Shown piece after piece: positions 8,670 through 15,292 of a stretch of 27,624 nucleotides of DNA. The position numbers and the translations under genes are program-made. The stretch's first letter is position 1; each line of letters begins with the position of its first letter. The DNA is from a virus. The notes under the pieces are model-generated. The model was not told the DNA's origin. It did not search any database and worked only from the letters and a program-made list of their open reading frames with translations. The stretch lies in IMG/VR virus record IMGVR_UViG_3300027631_000104, positions 1 to 27,624 of that record; one strand, 5' to 3'.

Positions 8670-8706
8670 TTTATTATCTCCTTGTGGGCAATTTACCCTT
8701 GGAATT

Positions 8707-8722
8707 TTCGGCCTTGGCCGAA
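8707..8722. repeat. Perfect inverted repeat upstream of the holin-like gene
   Basis: TTCGGCC-TT-GGCCGAA, directly at the predicted transcription start of the minus-strand promoter at 8730-8758. It would form a 5' hairpin in the mRNA, or serve as an operator. There is no T tract, so a terminator is unlikely. Confidence 0.6.
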
Positions 8723-8729
8723 TACTATA

Positions 8730-8758
8730 ATTCTACCACTATGCTGAAATATCTACAA
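8730..8758 (-). promoter_or_regulatory. Candidate minus-strand promoter for the holin/fibre block
   Basis: TTGTAG-N17-TAGAAT with TGG just before the -10 (extended -10). The -35 lies inside the 3' end of the reductase gene. It would start RNA around 8723, at the inverted repeat. The match to bacterial sigma-70-type promoters is moderate. Confidence 0.5.
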
Positions 8759-10673
8759 GCTCGCAATTACCGTCTGAGCTGCAGGCAAGGGTGGCAGAGG
8801 GTGAAGTTCCATCTTCTGTCTCATAAAATGAAAGGTCTTCCCAGCGAATGCTCTTTGGCATTTTCCCCAAAAGGTTTTCATATTCTTCTTTTGAAACCTC
8901 TTGATATGGCGCCTGCTTGTATGTGTGATCTGAGTGAGGTAGGAATGAAATTCCAGAAACCTCATCAAAATTCTTGTATACCCAAGCACCGACTTCCATC
9001 CACTCTTCTTCTTTTACAGAAACAGTAATAGATGGCTTATGCTCGCACCAAGCACGTTGATAGACTAGCCATATATCTAAGTGCTGAATAGCTGTTAAAT
9101 CATTTCTAACAATTGCACCTTCTGGTGCTTTTACAGGAAATGAAAATACATAAGTGTCGTTTGGCTTCATTACGTCATCTTCTACTGGAATTCCAACTTC
9201 CTTTAGAAATGTAGAGATAGGATCTCCTTTTGAGCCACGAACTGTGCGGATGTAATACGGTGAATGCCATGGATGCATTCCTGAAGATACCCCGACCAAT
9301 TGAGATACTGTTCCAGAAGGTTTTACGCAAGTAATGGCGGCAGACTCAGGAATCCCAATTTTCCCAGCCTCTTCTCTATTAACTTCTCTTGCTCTTTCAC
9401 GCATTGTCATTAAGAATGACTCAAGCATTACTAGATCTTCTTTGCCAGACATAAATTTGTGCCCGAACTGTCCAGTTAACGATACCCCAAGCAGTCTTTC
9501 TTCTTCAGTGTTGTCTTTCCATATTTTACGAAGATACTTAAAGTCTGTTAGTGTTGATTGCCAGGTACCAAGAATTGTAGCAAGTTCAACCTTGCGTTCA
9601 ATATCTTTCTTTGTGTCATTTTCACGTAATACGACTTCTGAAAGGTTACAAAACTGATAAGGACGTAAAATAATTTCTGAGCACGGGTTAGTTCCGTAGT
9701 GTATATCTGGATCTCTTCTTCCAAACTTGGCTGCCTGGGCTTGAGCTGCGGCCACATTGTATATACCTCGTTCTCCCGATTTTGAATCATAAAGAGATTT
9801 CCATTCTGCAATAAATTGCTCCATCTCTGGCTTGCGTGAGTATGCAACAGAGTTATTTGATAATGCACGTTGTGGGCTTTGCTCCCACCAGTTTCCAGAC
9901 TTAGCTTGCGCCATTTCAATATCGTTAATATTAGAAAGAGAAATCATTGCTGATCGTCTTACACCGCCAACAACAACGACTTCACCAATTTTACACATTA
10001 TGTCGTGACATTCAATTGGCTTAAGATTTCTTCCTGCCGCATTTTTAAATTTTGCAATTGTAAAATCAAAAAGATTTATAAGTGGTTGTGGTCCAGAAGA
10101 TCTTCCGCCCATTGTCTTAAGTCTTGCTCCAGCGGGTCTAACTTTAGAAACATCAATCGCTGGGATATGTCCAGTCCATAGTAACGCAAGTAATTCACGG
10201 TAAGCTTTAGCCCAACCTTGTTTTGAATCTTCGACAACAATTACAGTATCTGATTTTTCAAGTTTTTCTGGTACTGCTGGAAGTTTATTGATGTACTTGT
10301 ATTCAACTGAGAATCCAACACCAGTTCCACACATAAGCACATACATTGTTTCATCAAATGAGCGAGGGGAATCAACTGGGAGAAAAGCACAGTTATATCC
10401 AGCAACATTATCTCTTTCTAAAGCAGCTCCTGAAGTCATTACTGATCTCATGGATGGCATTACATTTCGTTCAAAAACAAACTCTTTTAATTCCGCAACA
10501 AGCTTTTCATTTGGAATATAATTATGGTTTGTCTTTAAATGATTAGTCATAAATGTAAAATATCTATCTACTGTTTCTCCCCATGTTTCTCTACGACCTT
10601 CTGTTTCTACCCATTTTGCATATCTAGATAGAGCAATAAAGTTTTCATAAGGATTTTCAATAGTTTGTGACAT
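8739..10673 (-). CDS. nrdJ: Ribonucleoside-triphosphate reductase, adenosylcobalamin-dependent (class II)
   Basis: 644 residues. It reduces ribonucleotides to deoxyribonucleotides through a thiyl radical generated from coenzyme B12, supplying dNTPs for phage DNA synthesis in the cytoplasm. Family residues are visible: Cys95 in GYNCAF, the Asn329-Pro-Cys331-Ser-Glu333 active-site motif, Cys342 in FCNL (11 residues after Cys331, as in the monomeric Lactobacillus-type enzyme), the PSGTVSQL segment at ~452-459 and a C-terminal Cys631/Cys637 pair for reductant relay. RRSAMISLSN at 239-248 is also typical. It is shorter than the ~740-residue bacterial enzyme. It has its own promoter (10726-10754) with only a short leader, so no B12 riboswitch fits. 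Transcribed divergently from the transglycosylase gene. Confidence 0.93.
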   Translation of the reverse strand: MSQTIENPYENFIALSRYAKWVETEGRRETWGETVDRYFTFMTNHLKTNHNYIPNEKLVAELKEFVFERNVMPSMRSVMTSGAALERDNVAGYNCAFLPVDSPRSFDETMYVLMCGTGVGFSVEYKYINKLPAVPEKLEKSDTVIVVEDSKQGWAKAYRELLALLWTGHIPAIDVSKVRPAGARLKTMGGRSSGPQPLINLFDFTIAKFKNAAGRNLKPIECHDIMCKIGEVVVVGGVRRSAMISLSNINDIEMAQAKSGNWWEQSPQRALSNNSVAYSRKPEMEQFIAEWKSLYDSKSGERGIYNVAAAQAQAAKFGRRDPDIHYGTNPCSEIILRPYQFCNLSEVVLRENDTKKDIERKVELATILGTWQSTLTDFKYLRKIWKDNTEEERLLGVSLTGQFGHKFMSGKEDLVMLESFLMTMRERAREVNREEAGKIGIPESAAITCVKPSGTVSQLVGVSSGMHPWHSPYYIRTVRGSKGDPISTFLKEVGIPVEDDVMKPNDTYVFSFPVKAPEGAIVRNDLTAIQHLDIWLVYQRAWCEHKPSITVSVKEEEWMEVGAWVYKNFDEVSGISFLPHSDHTYKQAPYQEVSKEEYENLLGKMPKSIRWEDLSFYETEDGTSPSATLACSSDGNCELVDISA

Positions 10674-10725
10674 TTACTATACGACCTTTTCTCCGCCTTG
10701 CGGTGCTAATTTTAAGTGAAGTCCT

Positions 10726-10754
10726 AGTGTATCAAACTTTTATTTAATGGTCTA
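10726..10754 (-). promoter_or_regulatory. Promoter of the class II reductase gene
   Basis: TAGACC-N17-TACACT on the minus strand, about 50 nt before the ATG at 10673. The leader holds a small CCGC-AAG-GCGG hairpin and AAAAGG. Spacing is ideal; the -35 is a 4/6 match. Confidence 0.55.
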
Positions 10755-10812
10755 GGGGCTAAAAATATTTTTAATAATATCATTATGTGAGATAGTGTTT
10801 TAGTCAACTAAC

Positions 10813-10840
10813 TTGACAGTTGTTTGTATTTAATGATACT
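10813..10840 (+). promoter_or_regulatory. Promoter of the transglycosylase operon
   Basis: TTGACA-N16-GATACT, with AGGAGG and the ATG at 10876 downstream. The perfect -35 and strong ribosome-binding site point to high expression. The region 10674-10875 is a divergent promoter region for nrdJ and this operon. Confidence 0.65.
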
Positions 10841-10875
10841 CTTAGAGTTCGTTATCTCTATAGGAGGAAATGCCA

Positions 10876-11418
10876 ATGGAGAATATAAAGCAACAGTTTA
10901 GCGATTTGGTTCGTGACTGGACAATAATAGCAGTAACAATGTTATTTTTGTTTGGTAACTCAGCAAACGCTTTACCTGTAGTAGCACCTTTAGTGAAAAC
11001 TGAAGCCCAATTAAAGCAAGAAGTTTTAGATAGTTTTAGTAAAGAAATTTACAAACCATCTGAAATGCTTACAGACGAAGAGTTGAAAGTATTACTTGAG
11101 ACTGTAGGATTCGAAGGAGTAGGCCTTAAAAAAGCTTGGTCCATAGCAAAGCGTGAATCTAATGGAAGACCGCTTGCATATAACGGGAATAGGAATACAG
11201 GAGATAGTTCTTACGGATTATTTCAGATAAATATGATCGGAAATCTTGGTCCTACAAGACTTGAGAAATTTGATCTGCAGAGTAACAAAGAGTTATTCGA
11301 CCCAGTAACAAACGCAGAGATAACGTACTACATGACTGATGGCGGTATTGATTGGTCAGCTTGGAAGGGTATGACCCCAAGAGCTAAGGAATTTTATTTA
11401 AAATTTCCGACAAAGTAA
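10876..11418 (+). CDS. Membrane-anchored or secreted lytic transglycosylase (SLT-like)
   Basis: 180 residues. ATG 10876 is chosen because AGGAGG ends 8 nt before it; the ATG at 10870 is only 2 nt from it. A hydrophobic segment at residues 16-27 (TIIAVTMLFLFG) followed by NSANA looks like a signal peptide or anchor. The catalytic domain spans ~80-165: Glu94 in AKRESNGRP is the expected general acid, followed by SSYGLFQINM at 111-120 and NAEITYY and WSAW as in soluble-lytic-transglycosylase/lysozyme-like domains. It would cleave peptidoglycan glycan strands, either as an exported endolysin or to help entry. It heads an operon with two or three small ORFs of unknown role and lies near the holin-like gene, which supports a lysis function. 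Confidence 0.8.
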   Translation: MENIKQQFSDLVRDWTIIAVTMLFLFGNSANALPVVAPLVKTEAQLKQEVLDSFSKEIYKPSEMLTDEELKVLLETVGFEGVGLKKAWSIAKRESNGRPLAYNGNRNTGDSSYGLFQINMIGNLGPTRLEKFDLQSNKELFDPVTNAEITYYMTDGGIDWSAWKGMTPRAKEFYLKFPTK

Positions 11419-11428
11419 AGGAGATGGG

Positions 11429-11638
11429 ATGAGGATACAATACGTATCAACTTACATCTCCATGTCAGAAGATGGATTGGTTGAAAAGCTTTTATGCCCA
11501 GTAGACCAGTCCATTCTTTTTTGTAATCAGAGTCTTTTAGACGAGATATACTTATATTGCATTGAGTGCGATTATAAAAAATTACTTGGCTTATCTACAT
11601 ATCAAAAAATTGTTAAAGAGGTAGATAAAAATGTGTGA
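11429..11638 (+). CDS. Small putative zinc-binding protein
   Basis: 69 residues, with GGAG 5 nt before the ATG. It contains CPVD at 23-26, Cys32 and CIEC (44-47), a spacing compatible with a treble-clef-like zinc site. No known family is recognised. It follows the transglycosylase stop by 10 nt and overlaps the next microORF by 8 nt, so it belongs to the same operon. Confidence 0.6.
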   Translation: MRIQYVSTYISMSEDGLVEKLLCPVDQSILFCNQSLLDEIYLYCIECDYKKLLGLSTYQKIVKEVDKNV

Positions 11639-11741
11639 TAAAAATTGTATTTGTAATTTAGAAAATGAGTCTGTTCCGATGCAGGTAACTGACGCAATGG
11701 GTAGAGAAATTTGGTGGAAAGATGCAGGAAGACCTGAATAA
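11631..11741 (+). CDS. 36-residue Cys-containing microprotein
   Basis: ATG 11631 overlaps the previous stop (ATGTGTGA arrangement) and the frame ends at TAA 11741. It begins MCDKNCICNLENESV and ends EIWWKDAGRPE. Three Cys near the start (2, 6, 8) may bind metal. It overlaps the next ORF by 20 nt. The tight overlaps support translation; function unknown. Confidence 0.5.
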   Translation: MCDKNCICNLENESVPMQVTDAMGREIWWKDAGRPE

Positions 11742-11934
11742 TAAAAATTCAAATGACCTAGAAGACAATTTGCCTATGGTCAACTATATTATGCTTCATA
11801 GGATATATGACATGATGTCGCTTATAGCAAAAGGATCTGTAGGACAAGAAGAGACAAGCAAAATGATTGCTTATCACGAGCAGGGATATTTATTAGGACC
11901 CGCACCCTCTTATTCTCCTCCAGAAAATGATTGA
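11722..11934 (+). CDS. Hypothetical phage protein
   Basis: 70 residues, MQEDLNNKNSNDLEDNLPMV..., acidic N-terminus, a helical middle (YIMLHRIYDMMSLIAKGSVG) and a Pro-rich tail. It overlaps the microORF before it; GGAAAG lies just before the ATG. Its stop codon lies inside the -35 box of the sRNA promoter at 11931. No family recognised. Confidence 0.6.
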   Translation: MQEDLNNKNSNDLEDNLPMVNYIMLHRIYDMMSLIAKGSVGQEETSKMIAYHEQGYLLGPAPSYSPPEND

Positions 11935-11959
11935 CATATAATTTAAAGTATTTTATACT
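11931..11959 (+). promoter_or_regulatory. Strong promoter of a putative small RNA
   Basis: TTGACA-N17-TATACT: consensus -35, ideal spacing and a near-consensus -10. It is the best sigma-70-type promoter in the window, and no ORF starts within ~140 nt downstream. Confidence 0.75.
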
Positions 11960-11965
11960 TTAAAT

Positions 11966-12049
11966 CGGGTAGAGCATTTATGTTCCCCGTGTGCTTACGC
12001 ACGTACAAAGCCTAAATGGATCCGCCTCCGTTTAGGCTTTTGTATTTTT
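11966..12049 (+). ncRNA. Putative ~85-nt phage small RNA
   Basis: The expected start near 11966 is 7 nt after the consensus promoter at 11931-11959, and transcription would end at the strong terminator at 12007-12049. Between them is a GUGC-UUAC-GCAC hairpin and a CU-rich loop, with no start codon that has a ribosome-binding site and a frame of useful length. Promoter and terminator enclosing a short non-coding segment is the classic layout of a small RNA gene. It could instead be an attenuated leader of the oxygenase gene at 12103, but that gene has its own extended -10 promoter after the terminator. Confidence 0.65.
12007..12049 (+). terminator. Intrinsic terminator of the small RNA
   Basis: A perfect 10-bp stem AAAGCCTAAA/TTTAGGCTTT, 14-nt loop, then TGTATTTTT. 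The flanking A and T runs make it potentially active on both strands. Confidence 0.8.
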
Positions 12050-12069
12050 AAAACAATATAATGTGTGCG

Positions 12070-12078
12070 TGGTATAAT
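12070..12078 (+). promoter_or_regulatory. Extended -10 promoter of the oxygenase gene
   Basis: TGGTATAAT, a TGn-extended perfect -10, with no clear -35, 24 nt before the ATG at 12103; AGGGG is the ribosome-binding site. Confidence 0.6.
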
Positions 12079-12102
12079 TACTAATATAGATTAGGGGTAA
12101 AA

Positions 12103-12975
12103 ATGAATTTTTATGATAGAGAAGACTGCATTAATATATCTCCTTACGTAGATGCGTATGGGACTAAAAGCGGTATATTTGTTTTTAAGAACGCTATCCC
12201 AGAAGAGCTAATGCAAAAAATTGAAAAAGATGCAAAGGCCAAAGAAAAACCAATTGATTTTGAAAAAACTTTAATAAGCTGGTATTCAGAAAAAGTAACT
12301 CCTCATATTGAAGGATTGCATGAACTGTGGGAAATGATTAGTGAAATTCTTTCTCCAGGATGGGTAATCCATCCTGCATTAAATCTTTTAAAAGTTGTTC
12401 CTGGAGATCAGGGAATGTTTACTCATTCTGACTCACCTGGCAAAAATATGTGCCACTTACTATCTCAGCTAGACATCTGGAGCAGCTGTTGCGAGCTTGA
12501 CTACGGAATAGTCGCATACGTTGGAGAATGGGAAGGCGGAGCAATCTTCTACCCAAATATCGATGTAAATGGAAACGTAAAAGAAAGACCTGGGGACATT
12601 AATGACCCTTGTTTTGAATACAGTCCACAAAGAGGCGACATAGTTATTCATAGTGCGTTTAAACCTTACGAGCATGGTGTGAGAGAAGTTACATCTGGAG
12701 TAAGATATGCATTCTCTAACTTCAGCATGAAGGCAGAAGATAACCCTGGAACATTTTACAACTATGGCACCCCAGAATACATTGAGCAGGTTGGAGACAA
12801 GAGCATTGATGCATTGTCAAAGAGCTGGATATACCCTCTAATTGAAAACCCACACTTTTCTTCCGATAACGTAAAGAAGTATCAGGAGTCAGGCCTTACA
12901 GGTGAAGAATTAACATCAGAATTCTTCAAAGATATACCTCATGAAGAATTTAAGTCTCATTTAAAAAGCATATAG
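12103..12975 (+). CDS. 2-oxoglutarate/Fe(II)-dependent oxygenase (prolyl-hydroxylase-like)
   Basis: 290 residues. The double-stranded beta-helix signature is visible: His108-x-Asp110 (FTHSDS), distal His191 (YEHGVREV) and Arg201 in SGVRYAFSNF, the residues that bind Fe(II) and the 2-oxoglutarate carboxylate. GGAIFYPN at 145-152 and PQRGDIVIH at 175-183 are the usual core strands. Such enzymes hydroxylate proteins, peptides or nucleobases; the substrate here cannot be told. Known phage members are often called 2OG-Fe(II) oxygenases of the P4H type. It is followed by a microORF and a methyltransferase, suggesting a small modification cassette. It has its own extended -10 promoter. Confidence is high for the fold, low for the substrate. 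Confidence 0.85.
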   Translation: MNFYDREDCINISPYVDAYGTKSGIFVFKNAIPEELMQKIEKDAKAKEKPIDFEKTLISWYSEKVTPHIEGLHELWEMISEILSPGWVIHPALNLLKVVPGDQGMFTHSDSPGKNMCHLLSQLDIWSSCCELDYGIVAYVGEWEGGAIFYPNIDVNGNVKERPGDINDPCFEYSPQRGDIVIHSAFKPYEHGVREVTSGVRYAFSNFSMKAEDNPGTFYNYGTPEYIEQVGDKSIDALSKSWIYPLIENPHFSSDNVKKYQESGLTGEELTSEFFKDIPHEEFKSHLKSI

Positions 12976-13025
12976 TGCGAAAGTGAAAAAGTGCGGCGGT
13001 AGAAGACACAATTTGGAGGATATAA

Positions 13026-13178
13026 ATGCCTAGACATTTTAGCAAGATGATGCAGTCCCCATATTTTCAAACAGATCATTATAAGAATGAATCTAATGAA
13101 GCTTTGATGGAAGCACGTATAGAAAAGAAAATTGCTTCTATATTAAACAAGATTATGTTTTGGCGTGGAAGTAAATAA
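13026..13178 (+). CDS. 50-residue basic protein
   Basis: ATG 13026 is preceded by GGAGG 7 nt upstream, a strong ribosome-binding site. It starts MPRHFSKMMQSPYFQTDHYK and ends KIMFWRGSK, helical and positively charged, no Cys or membrane segment. Its end overlaps the methyltransferase start (GTG 13165) by 14 nt, implying coupling. No family recognised. Confidence 0.6.
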   Translation: MPRHFSKMMQSPYFQTDHYKNESNEALMEARIEKKIASILNKIMFWRGSK

Positions 13179-13806
13179 AGAATACAGAGCATTCAGACAC
13201 AATGATGCCATAAACTATCAAACATTTGATGATACCTATTGTGTCGATACATCTCATCCAGTTTCGATAAAAGAAGATGGCATGGTTGGTCCAGGATATA
13301 TAGACAATTCGGACATATACCCCAATTCAATAGGATTTCAGAATGCTACGTTACACGAGCTAAATGAAATCAATAATTTTTTGCGGGAAGAACCAGGAAT
13401 CGGCTCATATAAATTCATAGACATAGGTTCTGGTAAGGGAAGAGTCATTCTATACAACATGTCTCAAAAAGCTCCCTATGGCTCTTACATGGGCATTGAG
13501 ATAGATCAGAGATTACACCGTGTGGCTGAATTGAATATGATGTCTACTAATATAGATCTGAATAAGGAAGTAGTTTTGGTCAACCAGGATATATTAGACT
13601 ATTCTATTCCATATGAGCCTTGTGTTTATTTTTTATTCCACCCGTTTTCAAGTGAAGTATATAATAAGTTTATAGAAAAAAATATTGAGATCATTAATCA
13701 GACTGACTCTTATATTGTGTTTGTTTCTCCACAAGAATATGATCTGTCTAAAGTAGTTGACAAGGATATTGTATTTAGCTCAATATCAGTATGCATATAT
13801 AAATAA
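13165..13806 (+). CDS. Class I SAM-dependent methyltransferase
   Basis: 213 residues from GTG 13165; no in-frame ATG occurs before residue 40, so GTG is the likely start. Motif I is FIDIGSGKGR at residues 84-93, followed by the acidic motif II Glu112/Asp114 (GIEIDQ) and an acidic motif near NQDILDY around 140-146, the core of a Rossmann-type methyltransferase. The C-terminal half lacks an obvious target-recognition motif (no DPPY/NPPY), so DNA adenine methylation is not supported; FLFHPFSS occurs where motif IV would be. Substrate unknown: protein, small molecule or cell-wall component. It overlaps the 50-residue ORF and follows the 2OG oxygenase. Confidence 0.8.
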   Translation: MEVNKEYRAFRHNDAINYQTFDDTYCVDTSHPVSIKEDGMVGPGYIDNSDIYPNSIGFQNATLHELNEINNFLREEPGIGSYKFIDIGSGKGRVILYNMSQKAPYGSYMGIEIDQRLHRVAELNMMSTNIDLNKEVVLVNQDILDYSIPYEPCVYFLFHPFSSEVYNKFIEKNIEIINQTDSYIVFVSPQEYDLSKVVDKDIVFSSISVCIYK

Positions 13807-13849
13807 TATATAAGATACCATTAGGACCCATGCAAGTATTGCGACTGAC

Positions 13850-14002
13850 TTATAGAGCTGAGAGTTCTTCATTGTCTATATCTTCACTTAGGTCAAAATC
13901 AAAGATTTCTCTTTCGCCCGCCCAATTTAAAAATTTAGACAGCATAGCTCCAGAAAGAATTGCTGTCGCAATTAGAACTATCAATGCCCATACTTTTTTC
14001 AT
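13850..14002 (-). CDS. Small membrane or exported protein
   Basis: 50 residues on the minus strand, start MKKVWALIVLIATAILSGAM with AAGGAG 7 nt upstream. A Lys-Lys start, one hydrophobic helix (residues 4-20) and a long acidic tail (EDIDNEELSAL) suggest a single-pass membrane protein or a lipid-free signal peptide. It is immediately downstream of the tRNA-Ile gene, whose 3' end precedes its ribosome-binding site, so they are probably co-transcribed. Function unknown; an accessory lysis role is possible. Confidence 0.6.
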   Translation of the reverse strand: MKKVWALIVLIATAILSGAMLSKFLNWAGEREIFDFDLSEDIDNEELSAL

Positions 14003-14013
14003 ATATCTCCTTG

Positions 14014-14088
14014 TAGGGATACTGGGATTTGAACCCAGAATCTATTGTATATAAGACAAGTGCTTTAACCAGATTAAGCTATATCCCC
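14014..14088 (-). tRNA. tRNA-Ile (anticodon UAU)
   Basis: All four arms fold on the minus strand: acceptor GGGGATA/TATCCCT (one G-U at the end), D arm GCTT/AAGC, anticodon stem TTGT/ACAA around loop CTTATAT with anticodon TAT at the standard place, and T arm CTGGG-TTCAAAT-CCCAG. The discriminator is A, and CCA is not encoded. UAU reads AUA directly, without needing lysidine modification of a CAU anticodon. Many phage genes in the window use ATA. Translational supply for AUA-rich genes is the likely role. Confidence 0.9.
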
Positions 14089-14094
14089 TAGGGA

Positions 14095-14211
14095 CTAGCG
14101 TATTCGGTTTGCTACTAATTTTTCGATGCAATTTGTGCAAAAGTTTTCAAGTATGCCCTTAGCGTTAATACGCTCTACATACTTTGGGTTTTCGCAAAAG
14201 TCACATTTCAT
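14095..14211 (-). CDS. 38-residue zinc-ribbon microprotein, leaderless
   Basis: MKCDFCENPKYVERINAKGI... with CDFC (3-6) and CTNC (25-28), a compact CxxC-x18-CxxC zinc ribbon. No ribosome-binding site precedes the ATG; instead TATACT lies 6 nt before it with TTGCAG 17 bp further upstream, so the transcript would start at the ATG. It lies between the SGNH-like gene and tRNA-Ile. Function unknown; such ribbons often mediate nucleic-acid or protein contacts. Confidence 0.65.
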   Translation of the reverse strand: MKCDFCENPKYVERINAKGILENFCTNCIEKLVANRIR

Positions 14212-14217
14212 ATTTAC

Positions 14218-14246
14218 AGTATACTATATATTCTAGTCAACTGCAA
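14218..14246 (-). promoter_or_regulatory. Leaderless-type promoter of the zinc-ribbon/tRNA-Ile unit
   Basis: TTGCAG-N17-TATACT on the minus strand, with the -10 ending 6 nt before the ATG at 14211. It overlaps the end of the SGNH-like gene and would also express tRNA-Ile and the small membrane protein. Confidence 0.55.
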
Positions 14247-14916
14247 TATTTAATACTTTACAAGCTTCTGAAATGAATAAGTCATATATAGGACCATTTA
14301 GATCAACTGGTAAACAGTCCACAGGATGTGGTCTATCTTTTGGAGTAATGTCCGCAGTAAATTCTACATTGCCAATTGCAGCACGTATCTGATCCTGCGT
14401 AACAACTCTTTCTAGACCATATTGCTCTGCATATTTTCTGAGAGATTCGCAGAACTCTTTATTCTGCTCTTGTCTTTCCTCATATGTGTATGATGGAGAA
14501 ATTCCTTCGTATTTTAATAACATCTCAGTAAACTGTGGTAATGGTTCTATAAATTGAATTTTAGATTTTGGATAGAATCTTGAGAATTTGTCGACAAGTA
14601 TCTTTGCAACAGCGTCTGCATCTTTATGTACTGGTAGGAACTGTCTTACATCTACATAACCTAGCCATACCTGAATTAAACCATCATCTTTTATATCCGC
14701 CCAGTTTAGCTGTAGCTTACTATCTTTTACATATAGGCTAGACATCTCTGTGCCTGAAGATATCTCGTTTTCTTCCGTTTTTTTATTGAGATCTATTCCC
14801 CATGCATATGTTCCGCCCTTGCCCCATGCCTTAAAATCTACTGGACATGTTTCTGGGTTCCAGTGTTCTAAAATTCTTGCTGTGTGGCAATCGCCTACGA
14901 GATATACTTTTTCCAT
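14233..14916 (-). CDS. SGNH/GDSL-hydrolase-like protein
   Basis: 227 residues, MEKVYLVGDCHTARIL... The first strand plus GDCHT (8-12) is in the place of the GDS motif of SGNH hydrolases but with Cys10 for Ser. Gly35 in KGGTYAWG and LGYVDVR (85-91) fit blocks II/III, and Asp194-x2-His197 in KDRPHP fits the catalytic Asp/His block V. If active it would be an esterase/deacylase with a Cys nucleophile; an inactive binding protein is also possible. The ribosome-binding site is weak; TATAAT (14930-14935, minus strand) lies 13 nt before the ATG. No recognised partner. Confidence 0.55.
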   Translation of the reverse strand: MEKVYLVGDCHTARILEHWNPETCPVDFKAWGKGGTYAWGIDLNKKTEENEISSGTEMSSLYVKDSKLQLNWADIKDDGLIQVWLGYVDVRQFLPVHKDADAVAKILVDKFSRFYPKSKIQFIEPLPQFTEMLLKYEGISPSYTYEERQEQNKEFCESLRKYAEQYGLERVVTQDQIRAAIGNVEFTADITPKDRPHPVDCLPVDLNGPIYDLFISEACKVLNIAVD

Positions 14917-15235
14917 ACTTTATTGTATCATTATACTTATCACTTGATCTTAGGTCTTAGGTCTTACTATATATTTAATATTTATTATTTATTGATTTAC
15001 TGACCCCCCGACCCCCCTAGAAAAATTATACTATTTATAATTTCGATGTCAAGCTTTTCTGATCAACTGCTTTTTTAGATTTCAGAAAATGTTAATATAT
15101 TTTTATCTTGTACGATACACACCACAGAAAAATTCGGACATTTTGGATAGACCGCACATATTGAGCGTGAGTGTGTCCCATATCACATGGGTTTTCTAAG
15201 ATTTATTTGCGACACGCCCGAGAAACACCTCTAAA
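14917..15235. other. Divergent intergenic region
   Basis: No gene is seen in 14917-15292. The left part holds the minus-strand -10 of the SGNH-like gene and a CTTAGGT tandem repeat (14949-14966); the middle has C-runs (ACCCCCCG, ACCCCCCT) and AT-rich DNA. The right part holds the first CRP-like site (15172-15187), an inverted copy of GGGCGTGTCG (15210-15219) and the first TGTCAG promoter. It is the switch point between the minus-strand block and the plus-strand microprotein region. Confidence 0.6.
15172..15187. promoter_or_regulatory. CRP/GlxR-like site 1 (TGTGT-N6-TCACA)
   Basis: One mismatch to TGTGA-N6-TCACA. Centre 72.5 bp before the -10 of the promoter at 15236-15257. Confidence 0.6.
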
Positions 15236-15257
15236 TGTCAGTCCCCCCTGCTACAAT
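15236..15257 (+). promoter_or_regulatory. TGTCAG-N10-TACAAT promoter 1
   Basis: First of sixteen copies with invariant 10-bp spacing; TGC precedes the -10. It drives the 58-residue ORF at 15293 through an AACGAAAGGAG leader. Confidence 0.8.
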
Positions 15258-15292
15258 AATAATATAACGAAAAACAAACGAAAGGAGTCACT

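Noticed and set aside
10674-10725. Cobalamin riboswitch upstream of the B12-dependent reductase
   Set aside because: The leader is only about 50 nt from the likely start site, too short, with no B12-box-like sequence.
13165-13806. DNA adenine methyltransferase
   Set aside because: The SAM-binding motif is present but no DPPY/NPPY catalytic motif; only a general class I methyltransferase can be supported.
13830-14054. Plus-strand 74-residue open frame
   Set aside because: Overlaps the minus-strand small membrane gene and the tRNA-Ile; no ribosome-binding site.
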